Source of the DNA: Polynucleobacter wuianus
GTDB lineage: Bacteria > Pseudomonadota > Gammaproteobacteria > Burkholderiales > Burkholderiaceae
Direction: 5' to 3'
Length of the DNA: 64,000 nucleotides
Assembly: GCF_001659725.1 (NCBI RefSeq)
Contig: NZ_CP015922.1
Span: 1,364,001 to 1,428,000, forward strand
Made by a program: the position numbers and the translations under genes. Below, piece after piece: positions 34,675 through 42,725 of this stretch (the first letter of the stretch is position 1; each line of letters begins with the position of its first letter). The notes under the pieces were generated by a model. That model saw only the letters and a list, made by a program, of their open reading frames with translations. It had not been told where the DNA came from and ran no database searches.

Positions 34675-36345
34675 ATGAGTAGCTCCCAGCGTCGCCTCCT
34701 AGTCACCTCTGCTCTACCGTATGCCAATGGTCAGATCCATATTGGTCATTTGGTGGAATACGTACAGACTGATATTTGGGTTCGCTTTCAACGCATGCGT
34801 GGTCACGAAGTTCATTACGTAGGTGCCGATGACACTCACGGCACTCCCATCATGCTACGTGCTGAAAAAGAAGGTCTTACACCAAAAGAACTCATCGCCA
34901 CTGTATGGAAAGAGCATAAGCGTGACTTTGATAACTTTCTTATTTCATTCGACAACTACTACACCACCGATAGCCCTGAGAATGAAAAGTTAGCACAAAG
35001 TATTTATATCAAGCTACGCGATGCTGGTTTGATTGAAAAGCGTGCGATTGAGCAAGCTTATGATCCCGTTAAAGAAATGTTTCTACCTGATCGCTTCATT
35101 AAGGGTGAGTGCCCAAAGTGTGGCGCCAAAGATCAATATGGCGATAACTGCGAAAAATGTGGCGCAACTTATTCACCAACCGATTTGAAGAATCCCTTCT
35201 CCGTCGTGAGCGGTGCAACACCGATAAAAAAGATTTCTGACCACTACTTCTTTAAGTTGTCTGATCCACGCTGCGAAGCATTTTTGCGCGAGTGGACTCA
35301 AGTCAAAACGCCTTTACAGCCGGAAGCTCGCAATAAGATGAAAGAGTGGGTTGGCGAGCCTGGCGAGAGCAAACTAGGTGACTGGGACATCTCCCGCGAT
35401 GCCCCGTATTTCGGCTTTGAGATCCCTGATGCACCAGGTAAATACTTCTATGTATGGCTTGATGCCCCTATTGGCTATTACGCCAGCTTCCTCAACTACT
35501 GTCAGGCTAAGGGCCTGAATTTTGATGAGTGGGTAAAGCCCGATACTACTACTGAGCAATACCATTTTATTGGTAAAGATATTCTGTATTTCCACACTCT
35601 ATTTTGGCCTGCCACTTTGCAGTTTGCAGGCTATCGCACACCAACCAATGTATTTGCACATGGCTTCTTAACCGTCGACGGTGAAAAGATGAGTAAGTCA
35701 CGTGGCACATTGATTTCTGCGAACAGTGTGATTGAGTGTGGATTTAATCCTGAGTGGTTCCGCTATTACTTTGCTACAAAATTAAATGACAGCATGGAGG
35801 ATTTAGATTTAAATCTTCAAGACTTCGTGGCTCGTGTAAATAGCGACTTGTTAGGCAAATACATCAATATTGCAAGTCGCAGTGCAGGCTTCTTAGTAAA
35901 ACGTTTTGGTGGTGTTGTATCTGATGAGGCAATGGACAATCCATTAGTCAAAGAAATTGCCGCAGCTAGTGAAAAAATTGCTGCACTTTACGAAGGACGC
36001 GAGTTTGCAAAAGCATTACGTTTGATTATGGAGCTCGCTGACAAGGTCAATGGTTTTGTGGATGAAAACAAGCCCTGGGAAATTGGGAAGGATCCTGCGC
36101 GTGAATCCGACTTACAACGAGTTTGCAGCGTGACCTTAGAAGCCTTCCGCATGCTAAGCCTCTATCTCAAGCCAGTGATCCCACAGGTAGCAGCAGGAGT
36201 AGAAGAATTCCTGTCCCTGGCACCACAATCTTGGGGAGATATCAATTCCTCGCTTTCCAGCAAGAGCCCTATTAAGGCCTATAAGCACCTCATGACCCGG
36301 GTTGAGGCTCCTCAAATTGAGGCTCTGCTGGCTGCAAACTTGTAA
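34675..36345 (+). CDS. metG: Methionyl-tRNA synthetase, short form
   Basis: A 556-residue class I synthetase. It has HIGH (in ANGQIHIGHLVEY, near residue 23), a zinc knuckle C-x-x-C ... C-x-x-C (near 145-162), and KMSKS in GEKMSKSRGT (near 340), followed by the helical anticodon-binding domain. The protein ends at TRVEAPQIEALLAANL. The C-terminal tRNA-binding dimerisation domain of the E. coli enzyme (677 residues) is absent, with no sign of it in the next reading frames. Short forms exist in other bacteria, so this is probably functional. The gene is divergent from fdhD. Confidence 0.96.
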   Translation: MSSSQRRLLVTSALPYANGQIHIGHLVEYVQTDIWVRFQRMRGHEVHYVGADDTHGTPIMLRAEKEGLTPKELIATVWKEHKRDFDNFLISFDNYYTTDSPENEKLAQSIYIKLRDAGLIEKRAIEQAYDPVKEMFLPDRFIKGECPKCGAKDQYGDNCEKCGATYSPTDLKNPFSVVSGATPIKKISDHYFFKLSDPRCEAFLREWTQVKTPLQPEARNKMKEWVGEPGESKLGDWDISRDAPYFGFEIPDAPGKYFYVWLDAPIGYYASFLNYCQAKGLNFDEWVKPDTTTEQYHFIGKDILYFHTLFWPATLQFAGYRTPTNVFAHGFLTVDGEKMSKSRGTLISANSVIECGFNPEWFRYYFATKLNDSMEDLDLNLQDFVARVNSDLLGKYINIASRSAGFLVKRFGGVVSDEAMDNPLVKEIAAASEKIAALYEGREFAKALRLIMELADKVNGFVDENKPWEIGKDPARESDLQRVCSVTLEAFRMLSLYLKPVIPQVAAGVEEFLSLAPQSWGDINSSLSSKSPIKAYKHLMTRVEAPQIEALLAANL

Positions 36346-36365
36346 AAAAGGGCCTAAAAAGCACC

Positions 36366-36371
36366 TATAAT
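36366..36371 (+). promoter_or_regulatory. Candidate -10 element for the DUF3460-scpA-panC unit
   Basis: TATAAT, framed by CACC and GGTG, lies just after metG and 78 bases before the DUF3460 start. A -35 candidate TTGTAA overlaps the metG stop but is 20 bases away, which is longer than ideal. Confidence 0.3.
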
Positions 36372-36448
36372 GGTGGTCGTAGTCCCCAGATAACTTTTGG
36401 AATTAAATTAATAAGTTATTGATTTTATTAAGTATTTTAGGAAATACC

Positions 36449-36637
36449 ATGGCAAGATATCAATCTGAATTCACCCAGTTCTTAAATGAACTCAAAACCG
36501 AGAAGCCACACCTCGAGGCAGCCCAACAAGCCGGTCGCGCCCTCTTATGGGACAAAGAGCCATTGACCGTTGAAGATCAGCGTCGCGCTAAAGCCGCCAA
36601 ATTAAAACAACGCGCTTACGTTTACTCTAATGACTGA
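36449..36637 (+). CDS. DUF3460 family protein
   Basis: A 62-residue basic protein (MARYQSEFTQFLNELKTEKP at the start, then EAAQQAGRALLWDKEP, and AAKLKQRAYVY near the end) that matches the DUF3460 family of betaproteobacteria. Function is unknown. AGGAAA lies at a normal distance from ATG 36449; the frame upstream to 36419 has no support. The gene overlaps the start of scpA by eight bases, so the two are likely translated together, and a link with chromosome segregation is possible but untested. Confidence 0.85.
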   Translation: MARYQSEFTQFLNELKTEKPHLEAAQQAGRALLWDKEPLTVEDQRRAKAAKLKQRAYVYSND

Positions 36638-37493
36638 GCCAAGTACTCAGCCAATACCAGATTTACTCGATAGCACTCCATCAGTAACCGATGGAATGTC
36701 GGAAGCATTCGCCAAACTTTATGGCGAACCTCTCTTTAAGCTTCCTACCGATCTTTATATTCCGCCCGATGCACTAGAAGTTTTTCTAGAAGCATTTGAG
36801 GGTCCACTCGACCTCTTGCTATATTTAATTCGTAAGCAGAACTTTAACGTTCTCGATATACCGATGGCTCAAGTTACTCAACAGTACCTGAGCTATATAG
36901 ACCAAATTCGTCATCACAATCTTGAACTTGCGGCTGAGTACTTATTGATGGCAGCGATGTTGATTGAGATTAAATCTCGCATGCTGCTACCGATGAAGAA
37001 AGCAGATAGCGAAGAAGAAGTAGAAGATCCACGCGCAGAATTAGTCCGCCGCCTCCTAGAGTATGAGCGCATGAAACTGGCCGCTCAAGAACTTGACCAG
37101 ATTCCGCAACAAGGTCGTGATTTCCAAGTAGCGCATGGCTTTGTTGATACAACCGTGGCAATCACTTGGCCTGAAGTGAACCTAGATGACTTGCAAATGG
37201 CTTGGCGTGATGTTCTGCACCGGGCCAAACTCAATCAGCACCATACGATTACGCGTGAATCCCTCTCCGTCCGTGACTTTATGACCCGCATCCTGCGTCG
37301 CTTACAAGGTACAAAATTCATTGAGTTTGGTGAATTATTTGAAGATGCGATTAAGTCAGGTAATGGCATTCCAGTAGTGATTGTGAACTTTATTGCAATG
37401 CTAGAGCTCTCTCGTGAAGCTTTAATCGAGATTACCCAAGCTGAGCCATACGCACCAATCTATGTGCGTCTAGCCTATACGCCTGTTGCATGA
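36630..37493 (+). CDS. scpA: Segregation and condensation protein A
   Basis: A 287-residue kleisin that bridges SMC heads with ScpB to compact chromosomes. Family features are EAFEGPLDLLLYLIRKQNFNVLDIPMAQVTQQYL (about 50-85), ELAAEYLLMAAMLIEIKSRMLLP and the C-terminal winged-helix part FVALLELSR-type sequence (FIAMLELSREALIEI). scpB is not next to it. The stop of scpA overlaps the start of panC by four bases. Confidence 0.95.
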   Translation: MTEPSTQPIPDLLDSTPSVTDGMSEAFAKLYGEPLFKLPTDLYIPPDALEVFLEAFEGPLDLLLYLIRKQNFNVLDIPMAQVTQQYLSYIDQIRHHNLELAAEYLLMAAMLIEIKSRMLLPMKKADSEEEVEDPRAELVRRLLEYERMKLAAQELDQIPQQGRDFQVAHGFVDTTVAITWPEVNLDDLQMAWRDVLHRAKLNQHHTITRESLSVRDFMTRILRRLQGTKFIEFGELFEDAIKSGNGIPVVIVNFIAMLELSREALIEITQAEPYAPIYVRLAYTPVA

Positions 37494-38341
37494 AAATCAT
37501 TAGCGACATTCAAGAGTTACGGGACCACTTAAGGGGTCAAAACCGCGCTTCATTTGTACCGACCATGGGGAATCTTCATGAAGGTCACCTCTCACTGATG
37601 CGCTTGGCGAGACAACATGGTGATCCAGTCGTAGCGAGCATCTTTGTAAACCGTTTGCAGTTTGGTCCTAACGAAGACTTCGATAGCTACCCCCGTACAA
37701 TGCAGGCCGATATCGATAAGCTGGAAAAAGAAGGTGTCTACATCCTCTTTGCTCCGACTGAGCGCGATCTTTATCCACAGCCCCAGGAATATCGTGTTGA
37801 CCCACCACAGCAGTTAGGTGACATCCTCGAAGGTGAGTTCCGCCCCGGTTTCTTTAAAGGGGTTTGCACAGTAGTTCTCAAACTCTTTTCTTGCGTACAG
37901 CCAAAGGTTGCTGTATTTGGTAAAAAAGATTACCAACAGCTCATGATTATTCGCCAGATGGCCAAGCAATTTGCTTTGCCAGTAGATATCATTCCCGGTG
38001 AAACCATTCGCGCTGATGATGGTCTAGCCCTCTCCTCCCGCAATGGCTACTTATCCACAGAGGAGCGCGCTGAAGCACCAGAATTACAAAGAACACTTCA
38101 AGAGGTTCGTGAACAAGTTCTACAACTGAACTCACGCAATACAAATGCTTTATCCGAACTGGAAAAGGCTGCCGTTGTCAAATTAGTTGGTCGTGGCTGG
38201 AAGCCTGATTACATTGCCATTCGGCAGCAAAGCGATTTAGCTCCAGCATCTAACGAAAGCCTTCAATCTGGCGAACCGCTCGTGATTCTCACAGCGGCCA
38301 AGCTTGGTAAAACCCGCTTGATTGATAACCTCGAGATTTAA
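37490..38341 (+). CDS. panC: Pantothenate synthetase
   Basis: A 283-residue nucleotidyltransferase-fold enzyme that joins pantoate and beta-alanine with ATP. The signature PTMGNLHEGHLSLMRLA holds the HxGH-type motif near residue 30. FGKKDYQQLMIIRQM, GETIRADDGLALSSRNGYLS (second signature) and the C-terminal AAKLGKTRLIDNL are present. The start overlaps scpA (ATGA). It is followed by a convergent small gene with a broken frame. Confidence 0.96.
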   Translation: MKIISDIQELRDHLRGQNRASFVPTMGNLHEGHLSLMRLARQHGDPVVASIFVNRLQFGPNEDFDSYPRTMQADIDKLEKEGVYILFAPTERDLYPQPQEYRVDPPQQLGDILEGEFRPGFFKGVCTVVLKLFSCVQPKVAVFGKKDYQQLMIIRQMAKQFALPVDIIPGETIRADDGLALSSRNGYLSTEERAEAPELQRTLQEVREQVLQLNSRNTNALSELEKAAVVKLVGRGWKPDYIAIRQQSDLAPASNESLQSGEPLVILTAAKLGKTRLIDNLEI

Positions 38342-38359
38342 TCTTTAAGCTACCTGAAC

Positions 38360-38571
38360 TTATTCGTCCCAGGGAAATCGCTGGCGAGATAACTCTTCCA
38401 TGATTTCGCGCTTACTCACTCCGGCTTTTCTTGTATTGGTAGCTCTATGCTCGGTTGAGTTTTCTTGATCGACAGCATCTTCGGCTCGCTCTTTTTTGCA
38501 TCACCATCCTGAGATGGCGGCATCCGGGGCTTTTCCCCGTCTGCGGACTCTAATTTGGATTCGTTCATCAT
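38360..38571 (-). CDS. Small gene with an internal frame break at A AAA AAG (70-residue product if read with a -1 shift)
   Basis: From ATG 38571 the zero frame gives 51 residues (MMNESKLESADGEKPRMPPS and onward) and stops at TGA 38418-38416. At codons 25-27 it reads GCA AAA AAG. A -1 slip at A AAA AAG there enters a frame open to TAA 38362-38360. This adds 43 residues ending SKREIMEELSRQRFPWDE, which look more protein-like than the zero-frame tail. That second frame has no ATG of its own near the junction and has a TGA just upstream. The predicted 70-residue product is hydrophilic and charged. I do not recognise a family. It may be a true programmed frameshift, a recent one-base deletion in the A-run, or a sequencing error. 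Confidence 0.45.
38491..38511 (-). promoter_or_regulatory. Possible programmed -1 frameshift signal (slippery heptamer plus upstream SD-like element)
   Basis: On the minus strand the heptamer A AAA AAG (38497-38491) is in the same register as the dnaX frameshift site of E. coli. It is preceded nine bases upstream by AGGA, similar to the stimulatory Shine-Dalgarno-like element of dnaX. The following AGCGAGCCG also resembles dnaX. No strong downstream hairpin is apparent, only a weak CGA/TCG pairing. Confidence 0.35.
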
Positions 38572-38600
38572 CACTAGATTCCGTATGCGCCTAAGACAAT

Positions 38601-39533
38601 CTATAGAGCGAAGAACTGCCCTACTTGAAGATTTAATTCTTTTGCCAATTCAGCACCAGTTACCTTGCCTGCAGCGCCTTTAGCCTTAAGGACTTCGATC
38701 TGTCCACCATGGCAGGTGATGAAGAAAGAATCTAGAGTGACCTGAGTAACTTCCCCTGGCTTACCTTTAACGGCGCCAAAGGTAGCGGCGACATGCTTGT
38801 GGCAATCGTAGATTTGGACTTTTTGCTCACCAAACCTTGTCCATGCACCTGGAGCAGGATTGCATGCACGAATCAAGTTGTAAATCTGACTAATGTGTGT
38901 TGCCCAATGAATTTGTGCGGCGTTAGTATCAAACCAACCTTCGTAGTTCGCTTGTGATTCATCTTGGACGATTTCTTGATGCTTACCCGACATCACCAGA
39001 TCAGCAGCTTCTAGCAGAGCTTTCACGCCAATCGGGAATAAATGATCAAAGTAGACCTTACCTAAGGTGTCATTCGGCCCGATCGCTACTTCTTTTTGCA
39101 GAATGACTTCGCCTTCATCTAAGCCATCAGAGGGACGGAAAATCGTTAGGCCGGTTTTTTCTTCGCCCAATGCAATTGCCCAGTTAATTGCGCTTGGTCC
39201 GCGATATTTAGGCAGTAGCGATGGGTGATATTGAATGGTTCCATGCTTTGGAATCTTACAAAGCTCTTGTGGCACAAACTGCAATACATAAGCCATAACG
39301 CAGATATCAGCTTGGCTATCAATCATTGCCTGAGCAGCCTCAGGCCCCTTGAGAGAAGCTAACTGCAAGGGAGCTAAACCCCTTGCTAGTGCAGCCTCTT
39401 TAAGGGCTTCCGGTTTGCTTGATTTGGGATTGTCAGGTGGACAAAAAACAGCAACAATCTCGTCGCCACGATCTAAGAACGCTTCTAAAGCAGCTTTACC
39501 AAAATCTGCACTCCCAATCAACGCAACCCGCAT
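38601..39533 (-). CDS. Formyltransferase-like protein related to the hydrolase domain of 10-formyltetrahydrofolate dehydrogenase
   Basis: A 310-residue protein with the formyltransferase fold: N-terminal RVALIGSADFGKAALEAF, the core QYHPSLLPKYRGPSAINWAI with the catalytic His, and PSDGLDEGEVILQ with the catalytic Asp. The C-terminal OB-like domain begins near 205. The core HPS-x-LP-x-x-RG-x-SAINW and the segment YEG ... IRACNPAPGAWT match the N-terminal domain of animal ALDH1L1 more closely than methionyl-tRNA formyltransferase (Fmt). It starts one base after the second frc gene. I infer that it handles formyl groups from formyl-CoA or 10-formyl-tetrahydrofolate, perhaps moving oxalate carbon into one-carbon metabolism. 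Annotation as Fmt is the alternative but would be odd in this operon. Confidence 0.75.
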   Translation of the reverse strand: MRVALIGSADFGKAALEAFLDRGDEIVAVFCPPDNPKSSKPEALKEAALARGLAPLQLASLKGPEAAQAMIDSQADICVMAYVLQFVPQELCKIPKHGTIQYHPSLLPKYRGPSAINWAIALGEEKTGLTIFRPSDGLDEGEVILQKEVAIGPNDTLGKVYFDHLFPIGVKALLEAADLVMSGKHQEIVQDESQANYEGWFDTNAAQIHWATHISQIYNLIRACNPAPGAWTRFGEQKVQIYDCHKHVAATFGAVKGKPGEVTQVTLDSFFITCHGGQIEVLKAKGAAGKVTGAELAKELNLQVGQFFAL

Positions 39534-39534
39534 C

Positions 39535-40782
39535 TTAGATAACCTTATCGTGACGAAGTGAGATCAATTCATCAGTTGAGTAACCTAACTCACTGAGAAT
39601 TTCATCGGTGTGCTCACCCAATAATGGTGAACGCTCAACTTCAGTCGGGCTATCAGACAACTTAATCGGATTACCCACCGTGAGGTATTTGCCACGAATC
39701 GGATGATCAACCTCAACTACAGTACCTGTAGCACGCAAGGCTGGCTCTTCGGCGATTTCCTTCATTGATAGAATTGGGCCGCATGGAATATCGTACTTAT
39801 TAAGAACGTCCATGACTTCAAACTTCGTCATGGTCATAGTCCATTTTTCGATTTCACCAAAGATTTCCATGAGATGTGGCAAACGTGCCATTGGAGATGC
39901 AAAGCGCACATCAGTGATCCAGTCTTCGCGACCAATCACTTTGCATACCGCTTCCCAAACTGGGGCTTGAACAATCACATACATATACGCATTGGGATCA
40001 GTTTCCCAGCCTTTGCACTTCACAATCCAACCGGGCTGACCACCGCCAGAGGCATTACCAGCGCGAGGTACAGCGTCACCAAACTCACCGTTCGGGAACT
40101 GCGGATACTCTTGCATCAAGCCATTGCGCTCCAGGCGCTGTTGATCACGCAACTTCACACGGCACAGATTCAATACAGCATCTTGCATTGCTGCCAAGAC
40201 CTTCTGACCACGACCAGAGTGGGTGCGCTGGTATAGAGCCGTGACAATGCCAAGCGCTAAATGTAAGCCGGTTCCGCTATCACCAATTTGCGCCCCAGTG
40301 ACCATTGGGGGGCCATCATCAAAACCAGTTGTAGATGCTGAGCCGCCAGCACATTGCGCAACATTCTCATACACTTTGCAGTCTTCATATGGTCCAGGAC
40401 CAAAACCTTTGACTGAAGCCATGATCATCATTGGATTCAGTTCTTGAATGCGCTCCCAAGAAAAACCCATACGATCTAAAGCACCTGGCGCAAAGTTTTC
40501 TACTAAAACGTCACACTCTTTAATGAGACGCTCTAGGATTTCTTTGCCCTTTTGAGTTTTGGTGTTTACCGTGATAGAACGCTTGTTGTGATTCAACATC
40601 GTGAAATACAAGCTATCTGCATCTGGAATATCGCGCAGTTGACCACGGGTTGCATCCCCTTCGCCTGATTTTTCTACCTTGATTACATCTGCACCAAACC
40701 AAGCCAACAACTGCGTACAGGTTGGCCCCGATTGAACGTGCGTGAAGTCGAGTATTTTGACCCCTTCTAGTGCTTTTGCCAT
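39535..40782 (-). CDS. Second formyl-CoA:oxalate CoA-transferase paralogue (class III CoA transferase)
   Basis: A 415-residue class III CoA transferase, strongly similar to Frc and to the neighbour at 41411-42661. The catalytic aspartate lies in MQDAVLNLCRVKLRDQQRL (near residue 170), and CKGWETDPNAYMY is shared. The glycine loop that covers the active site in Frc (GGGGQ) reads SGGGQ here, and WDGPP is replaced by DDGPP. These changes suggest a different acyl donor, for example acetyl-CoA or succinyl-CoA as in YfdE-type enzymes; this is an inference. It is followed at once by the formyltransferase-like gene, so the pair forms its own operon downstream of the PAS gene. Confidence 0.85.
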   Translation of the reverse strand: MAKALEGVKILDFTHVQSGPTCTQLLAWFGADVIKVEKSGEGDATRGQLRDIPDADSLYFTMLNHNKRSITVNTKTQKGKEILERLIKECDVLVENFAPGALDRMGFSWERIQELNPMMIMASVKGFGPGPYEDCKVYENVAQCAGGSASTTGFDDGPPMVTGAQIGDSGTGLHLALGIVTALYQRTHSGRGQKVLAAMQDAVLNLCRVKLRDQQRLERNGLMQEYPQFPNGEFGDAVPRAGNASGGGQPGWIVKCKGWETDPNAYMYVIVQAPVWEAVCKVIGREDWITDVRFASPMARLPHLMEIFGEIEKWTMTMTKFEVMDVLNKYDIPCGPILSMKEIAEEPALRATGTVVEVDHPIRGKYLTVGNPIKLSDSPTEVERSPLLGEHTDEILSELGYSTDELISLRHDKVI

Positions 40783-40858
40783 GATTTAAGTCCTAATAAG
40801 AATGAAAATTTTGAATTGAAGCAATTTTACCAGCGGGGAATTCTGGAAAATCGTCTAT

Positions 40859-40873
40859 GCCCAATTTTTGGGC
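40859..40873. repeat. 15-bp palindrome upstream of the second frc gene
   Basis: GCCCAATTTTTGGGC is a perfect inverted repeat (6-bp arms) in the gap between the PAS gene and frc. Fourteen of its bases recur upstream of oxlT. It has no adjacent T-run, so a terminator role is weak; an operator or RNA hairpin is possible. Confidence 0.4.
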
Positions 40874-40910
40874 AGCGGCTCCTGCAAAGCCTTGTAGGAA
40901 CTATATGAAC

Positions 40911-41339
40911 CTAGGGCTGAGGGTTTTCAAGCTCAGAAAGGCGTTTTTTAAGGGCTCTTTCTTCTGCAAACCTAGAAGTTTCATCCCGAATGATGGCAAC
41001 CACTCCATTTGCCTTGTGATTTTGATCAAACAGCATCCCTACAGTAAAGGCTATGGATAGCATGCTGCCATCCTTATGCTTTGCTGGAACCTTTAGCAAA
41101 GAGGTTCCATATTGCGTAGTACCAGTCTCCATAGACTTGCTATAGCCCTCATTATGTCTCTGACGTTGACGATCAGGAACGATGAGGTCTAATGTCTGAC
41201 CAAGGGCCTCTGCTTCTGAGTAGCCAAAGATGCGGGTGGCTGCTGGATTCCATAAAACGATTTTTTCGTTTGTATCCGCAGCGATGATGGCGTCGCCCAC
41301 ACACTCAACCAATTGATGCAGATCTATATTTGTGTTCAT
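40911..41339 (-). CDS. Stand-alone PAS domain protein
   Basis: A 142-residue protein that is almost wholly one PAS domain (DAIIAADTNEKIVLWNPAATRIFGYSEAEALGQTLD, then KHKDGSMLSIAFTV and VVAIIRDETSRFAEERALKKR) with a short C-terminal coil. There is no kinase, cyclase or DNA-binding output domain. PAS domains bind small ligands or cofactors or mediate contacts. It lies between the two frc units and has a terminator ahead of it, so it begins a separate transcript. It may sense redox state or a metabolite for the oxalate pathway, or act by binding another regulator; both are inferences. Confidence 0.85.
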   Translation of the reverse strand: MNTNIDLHQLVECVGDAIIAADTNEKIVLWNPAATRIFGYSEAEALGQTLDLIVPDRQRQRHNEGYSKSMETGTTQYGTSLLKVPAKHKDGSMLSIAFTVGMLFDQNHKANGVVAIIRDETSRFAEERALKKRLSELENPQP

Positions 41340-41359
41340 GCCTTGAGTCTATAGAATAA

Positions 41360-41386
41360 AAAAGGCGCCCACAAGGAGCGCCTTCA
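41360..41386 (-). terminator. Intrinsic terminator of the oxc-frc operon
   Basis: On the minus strand AAGGCGC (41384-41378) pairs with GCGCCTT (41368-41362), followed by TTTTATT. It comes 27 bases after the frc stop and separates the oxc-frc transcript from the PAS gene. Confidence 0.85.
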
Positions 41387-41410
41387 AATGAATGCGATGA
41401 GTAATCGTAA

Positions 41411-42661
41411 TTAAACTGCTTTAGCTGCGTGCAATTTAGCGATGTCATCTGAGCTGTAGCCAAGGTCAGCCAACACTTCATCAGTGTGCTCACCCAATAC
41501 AGGGGATGGCTTCACTTCGATTTCCAAATCAGAGAACTTGATTGGGCTACCGATAGTCAAATACTTGCCACGTACTTTGTGGTCAACTTCAACAATCGAA
41601 CCGCTCTTACGCAAGTCTGGTGATGCAGCCAATTCTTTCATCGAGAGAACTGGAGCACATGGAATATCGAACTTGCGAAGGATGTCCACAGCTTCGTATT
41701 TAGTCTTGTCTTTGAGCCAATCTTCAATGGTTGCGAAGATGTCAAAAATCTTGTCTTGACGAGCTTCAGCAGTCATGTACGCTGGATCAGTTGCCCACTC
41801 TGGTTTGCCCAATGCTTTAGTAATTGGCTCCCAAGCATGGCCTTGAATGGTGAAGTAGATGTAAGCGTTTGGATCAGTTTCCCAGCCTTTACACTTCAGT
41901 ACCCAACCAGGCTGACCACCACCACCAGCGTTACCGCCACGTGGAACTACATCAGTGAATGAACCATGTGGGTACTGTGGGTACTCTTCCAAGTAGCCAA
42001 CCTTGTCCAAACGTTGTTGATCGCGCAACTTCACACGGCACAAGTTCAATACAGCGTCTTGCATTGAGCAAGAAACTTTTTGACCGCGGCCAGTTTTTTC
42101 ACGCTGCATTAATGCAGTCAAAATACCAATTGCCAAGTGCATACCAGTATTTGAGTCACCCAAAGCAGCAGCAGAAACTGTAGGAGGACCATCCCAGAAA
42201 CCAGTAGTAGAAGCAGCACCACCAGCACACTGAGCCACGTTCTCATACACTTTTAAGTCTTCGTATGAGTGGCCATCACTGAAGCCTTTAACAGAAGCCA
42301 TAATCATTTTTGGATTCAATTCCTGAATACGCTTCCAAGAGAATCCCATGCGATCCAAAGCGCCCGGACCAAAGTTCTCAACCATTACGTCTGAAGTCTT
42401 GATCATCTTTTCTAAAACTTCTTTACCTTCTTGAGTCTTGGTGTCGAGTGTCAAAGAACGCTTATTACCGTTCAACATGGTGAAGTACAAAGCATCTGCA
42501 CCTGGGATATCACGCAATTGGCTACGAGTTACGTCACCGGCACCTGGACGCTCTACTTTGATCACGTCAGCGCCGTACCATGCCAATAACTGAGTACATG
42601 CAGGGCCTGCTTGTACGTGGGTGAAGTCAATAATACGAATACCGTCTAATGGTTTAGTCAT
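41411..42661 (-). CDS. frc: Formyl-CoA:oxalate CoA-transferase
   Basis: A 416-residue class III CoA transferase that moves CoA from formyl-CoA to oxalate, giving oxalyl-CoA for Oxc. The catalytic aspartate is in MQDAVLNLCRVKLRDQQRL (near 169). The glycine loop GGGGQPGW, the segment GFWDGPPTVS and CKGWETDPNAYIYFT match Frc of Oxalobacter formigenes closely. The protein lacks a short loop of about 14 residues found in that enzyme before VPRGGNAGGGG. A strong AAGGAG precedes the ATG. It follows oxc by 64 bases and ends at a good terminator. This copy keeps the canonical active-site loops, so it is probably the main oxalate enzyme. Confidence 0.95.
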   Translation of the reverse strand: MTKPLDGIRIIDFTHVQAGPACTQLLAWYGADVIKVERPGAGDVTRSQLRDIPGADALYFTMLNGNKRSLTLDTKTQEGKEVLEKMIKTSDVMVENFGPGALDRMGFSWKRIQELNPKMIMASVKGFSDGHSYEDLKVYENVAQCAGGAASTTGFWDGPPTVSAAALGDSNTGMHLAIGILTALMQREKTGRGQKVSCSMQDAVLNLCRVKLRDQQRLDKVGYLEEYPQYPHGSFTDVVPRGGNAGGGGQPGWVLKCKGWETDPNAYIYFTIQGHAWEPITKALGKPEWATDPAYMTAEARQDKIFDIFATIEDWLKDKTKYEAVDILRKFDIPCAPVLSMKELAASPDLRKSGSIVEVDHKVRGKYLTIGSPIKFSDLEIEVKPSPVLGEHTDEVLADLGYSSDDIAKLHAAKAV

Positions 42662-42725
42662 GTTTGTTTCTCCTTAAGTGTTTCTTGTTTGTTGCTTAAT
42701 TTAGTCCAGAAATATTAACTTTTTA

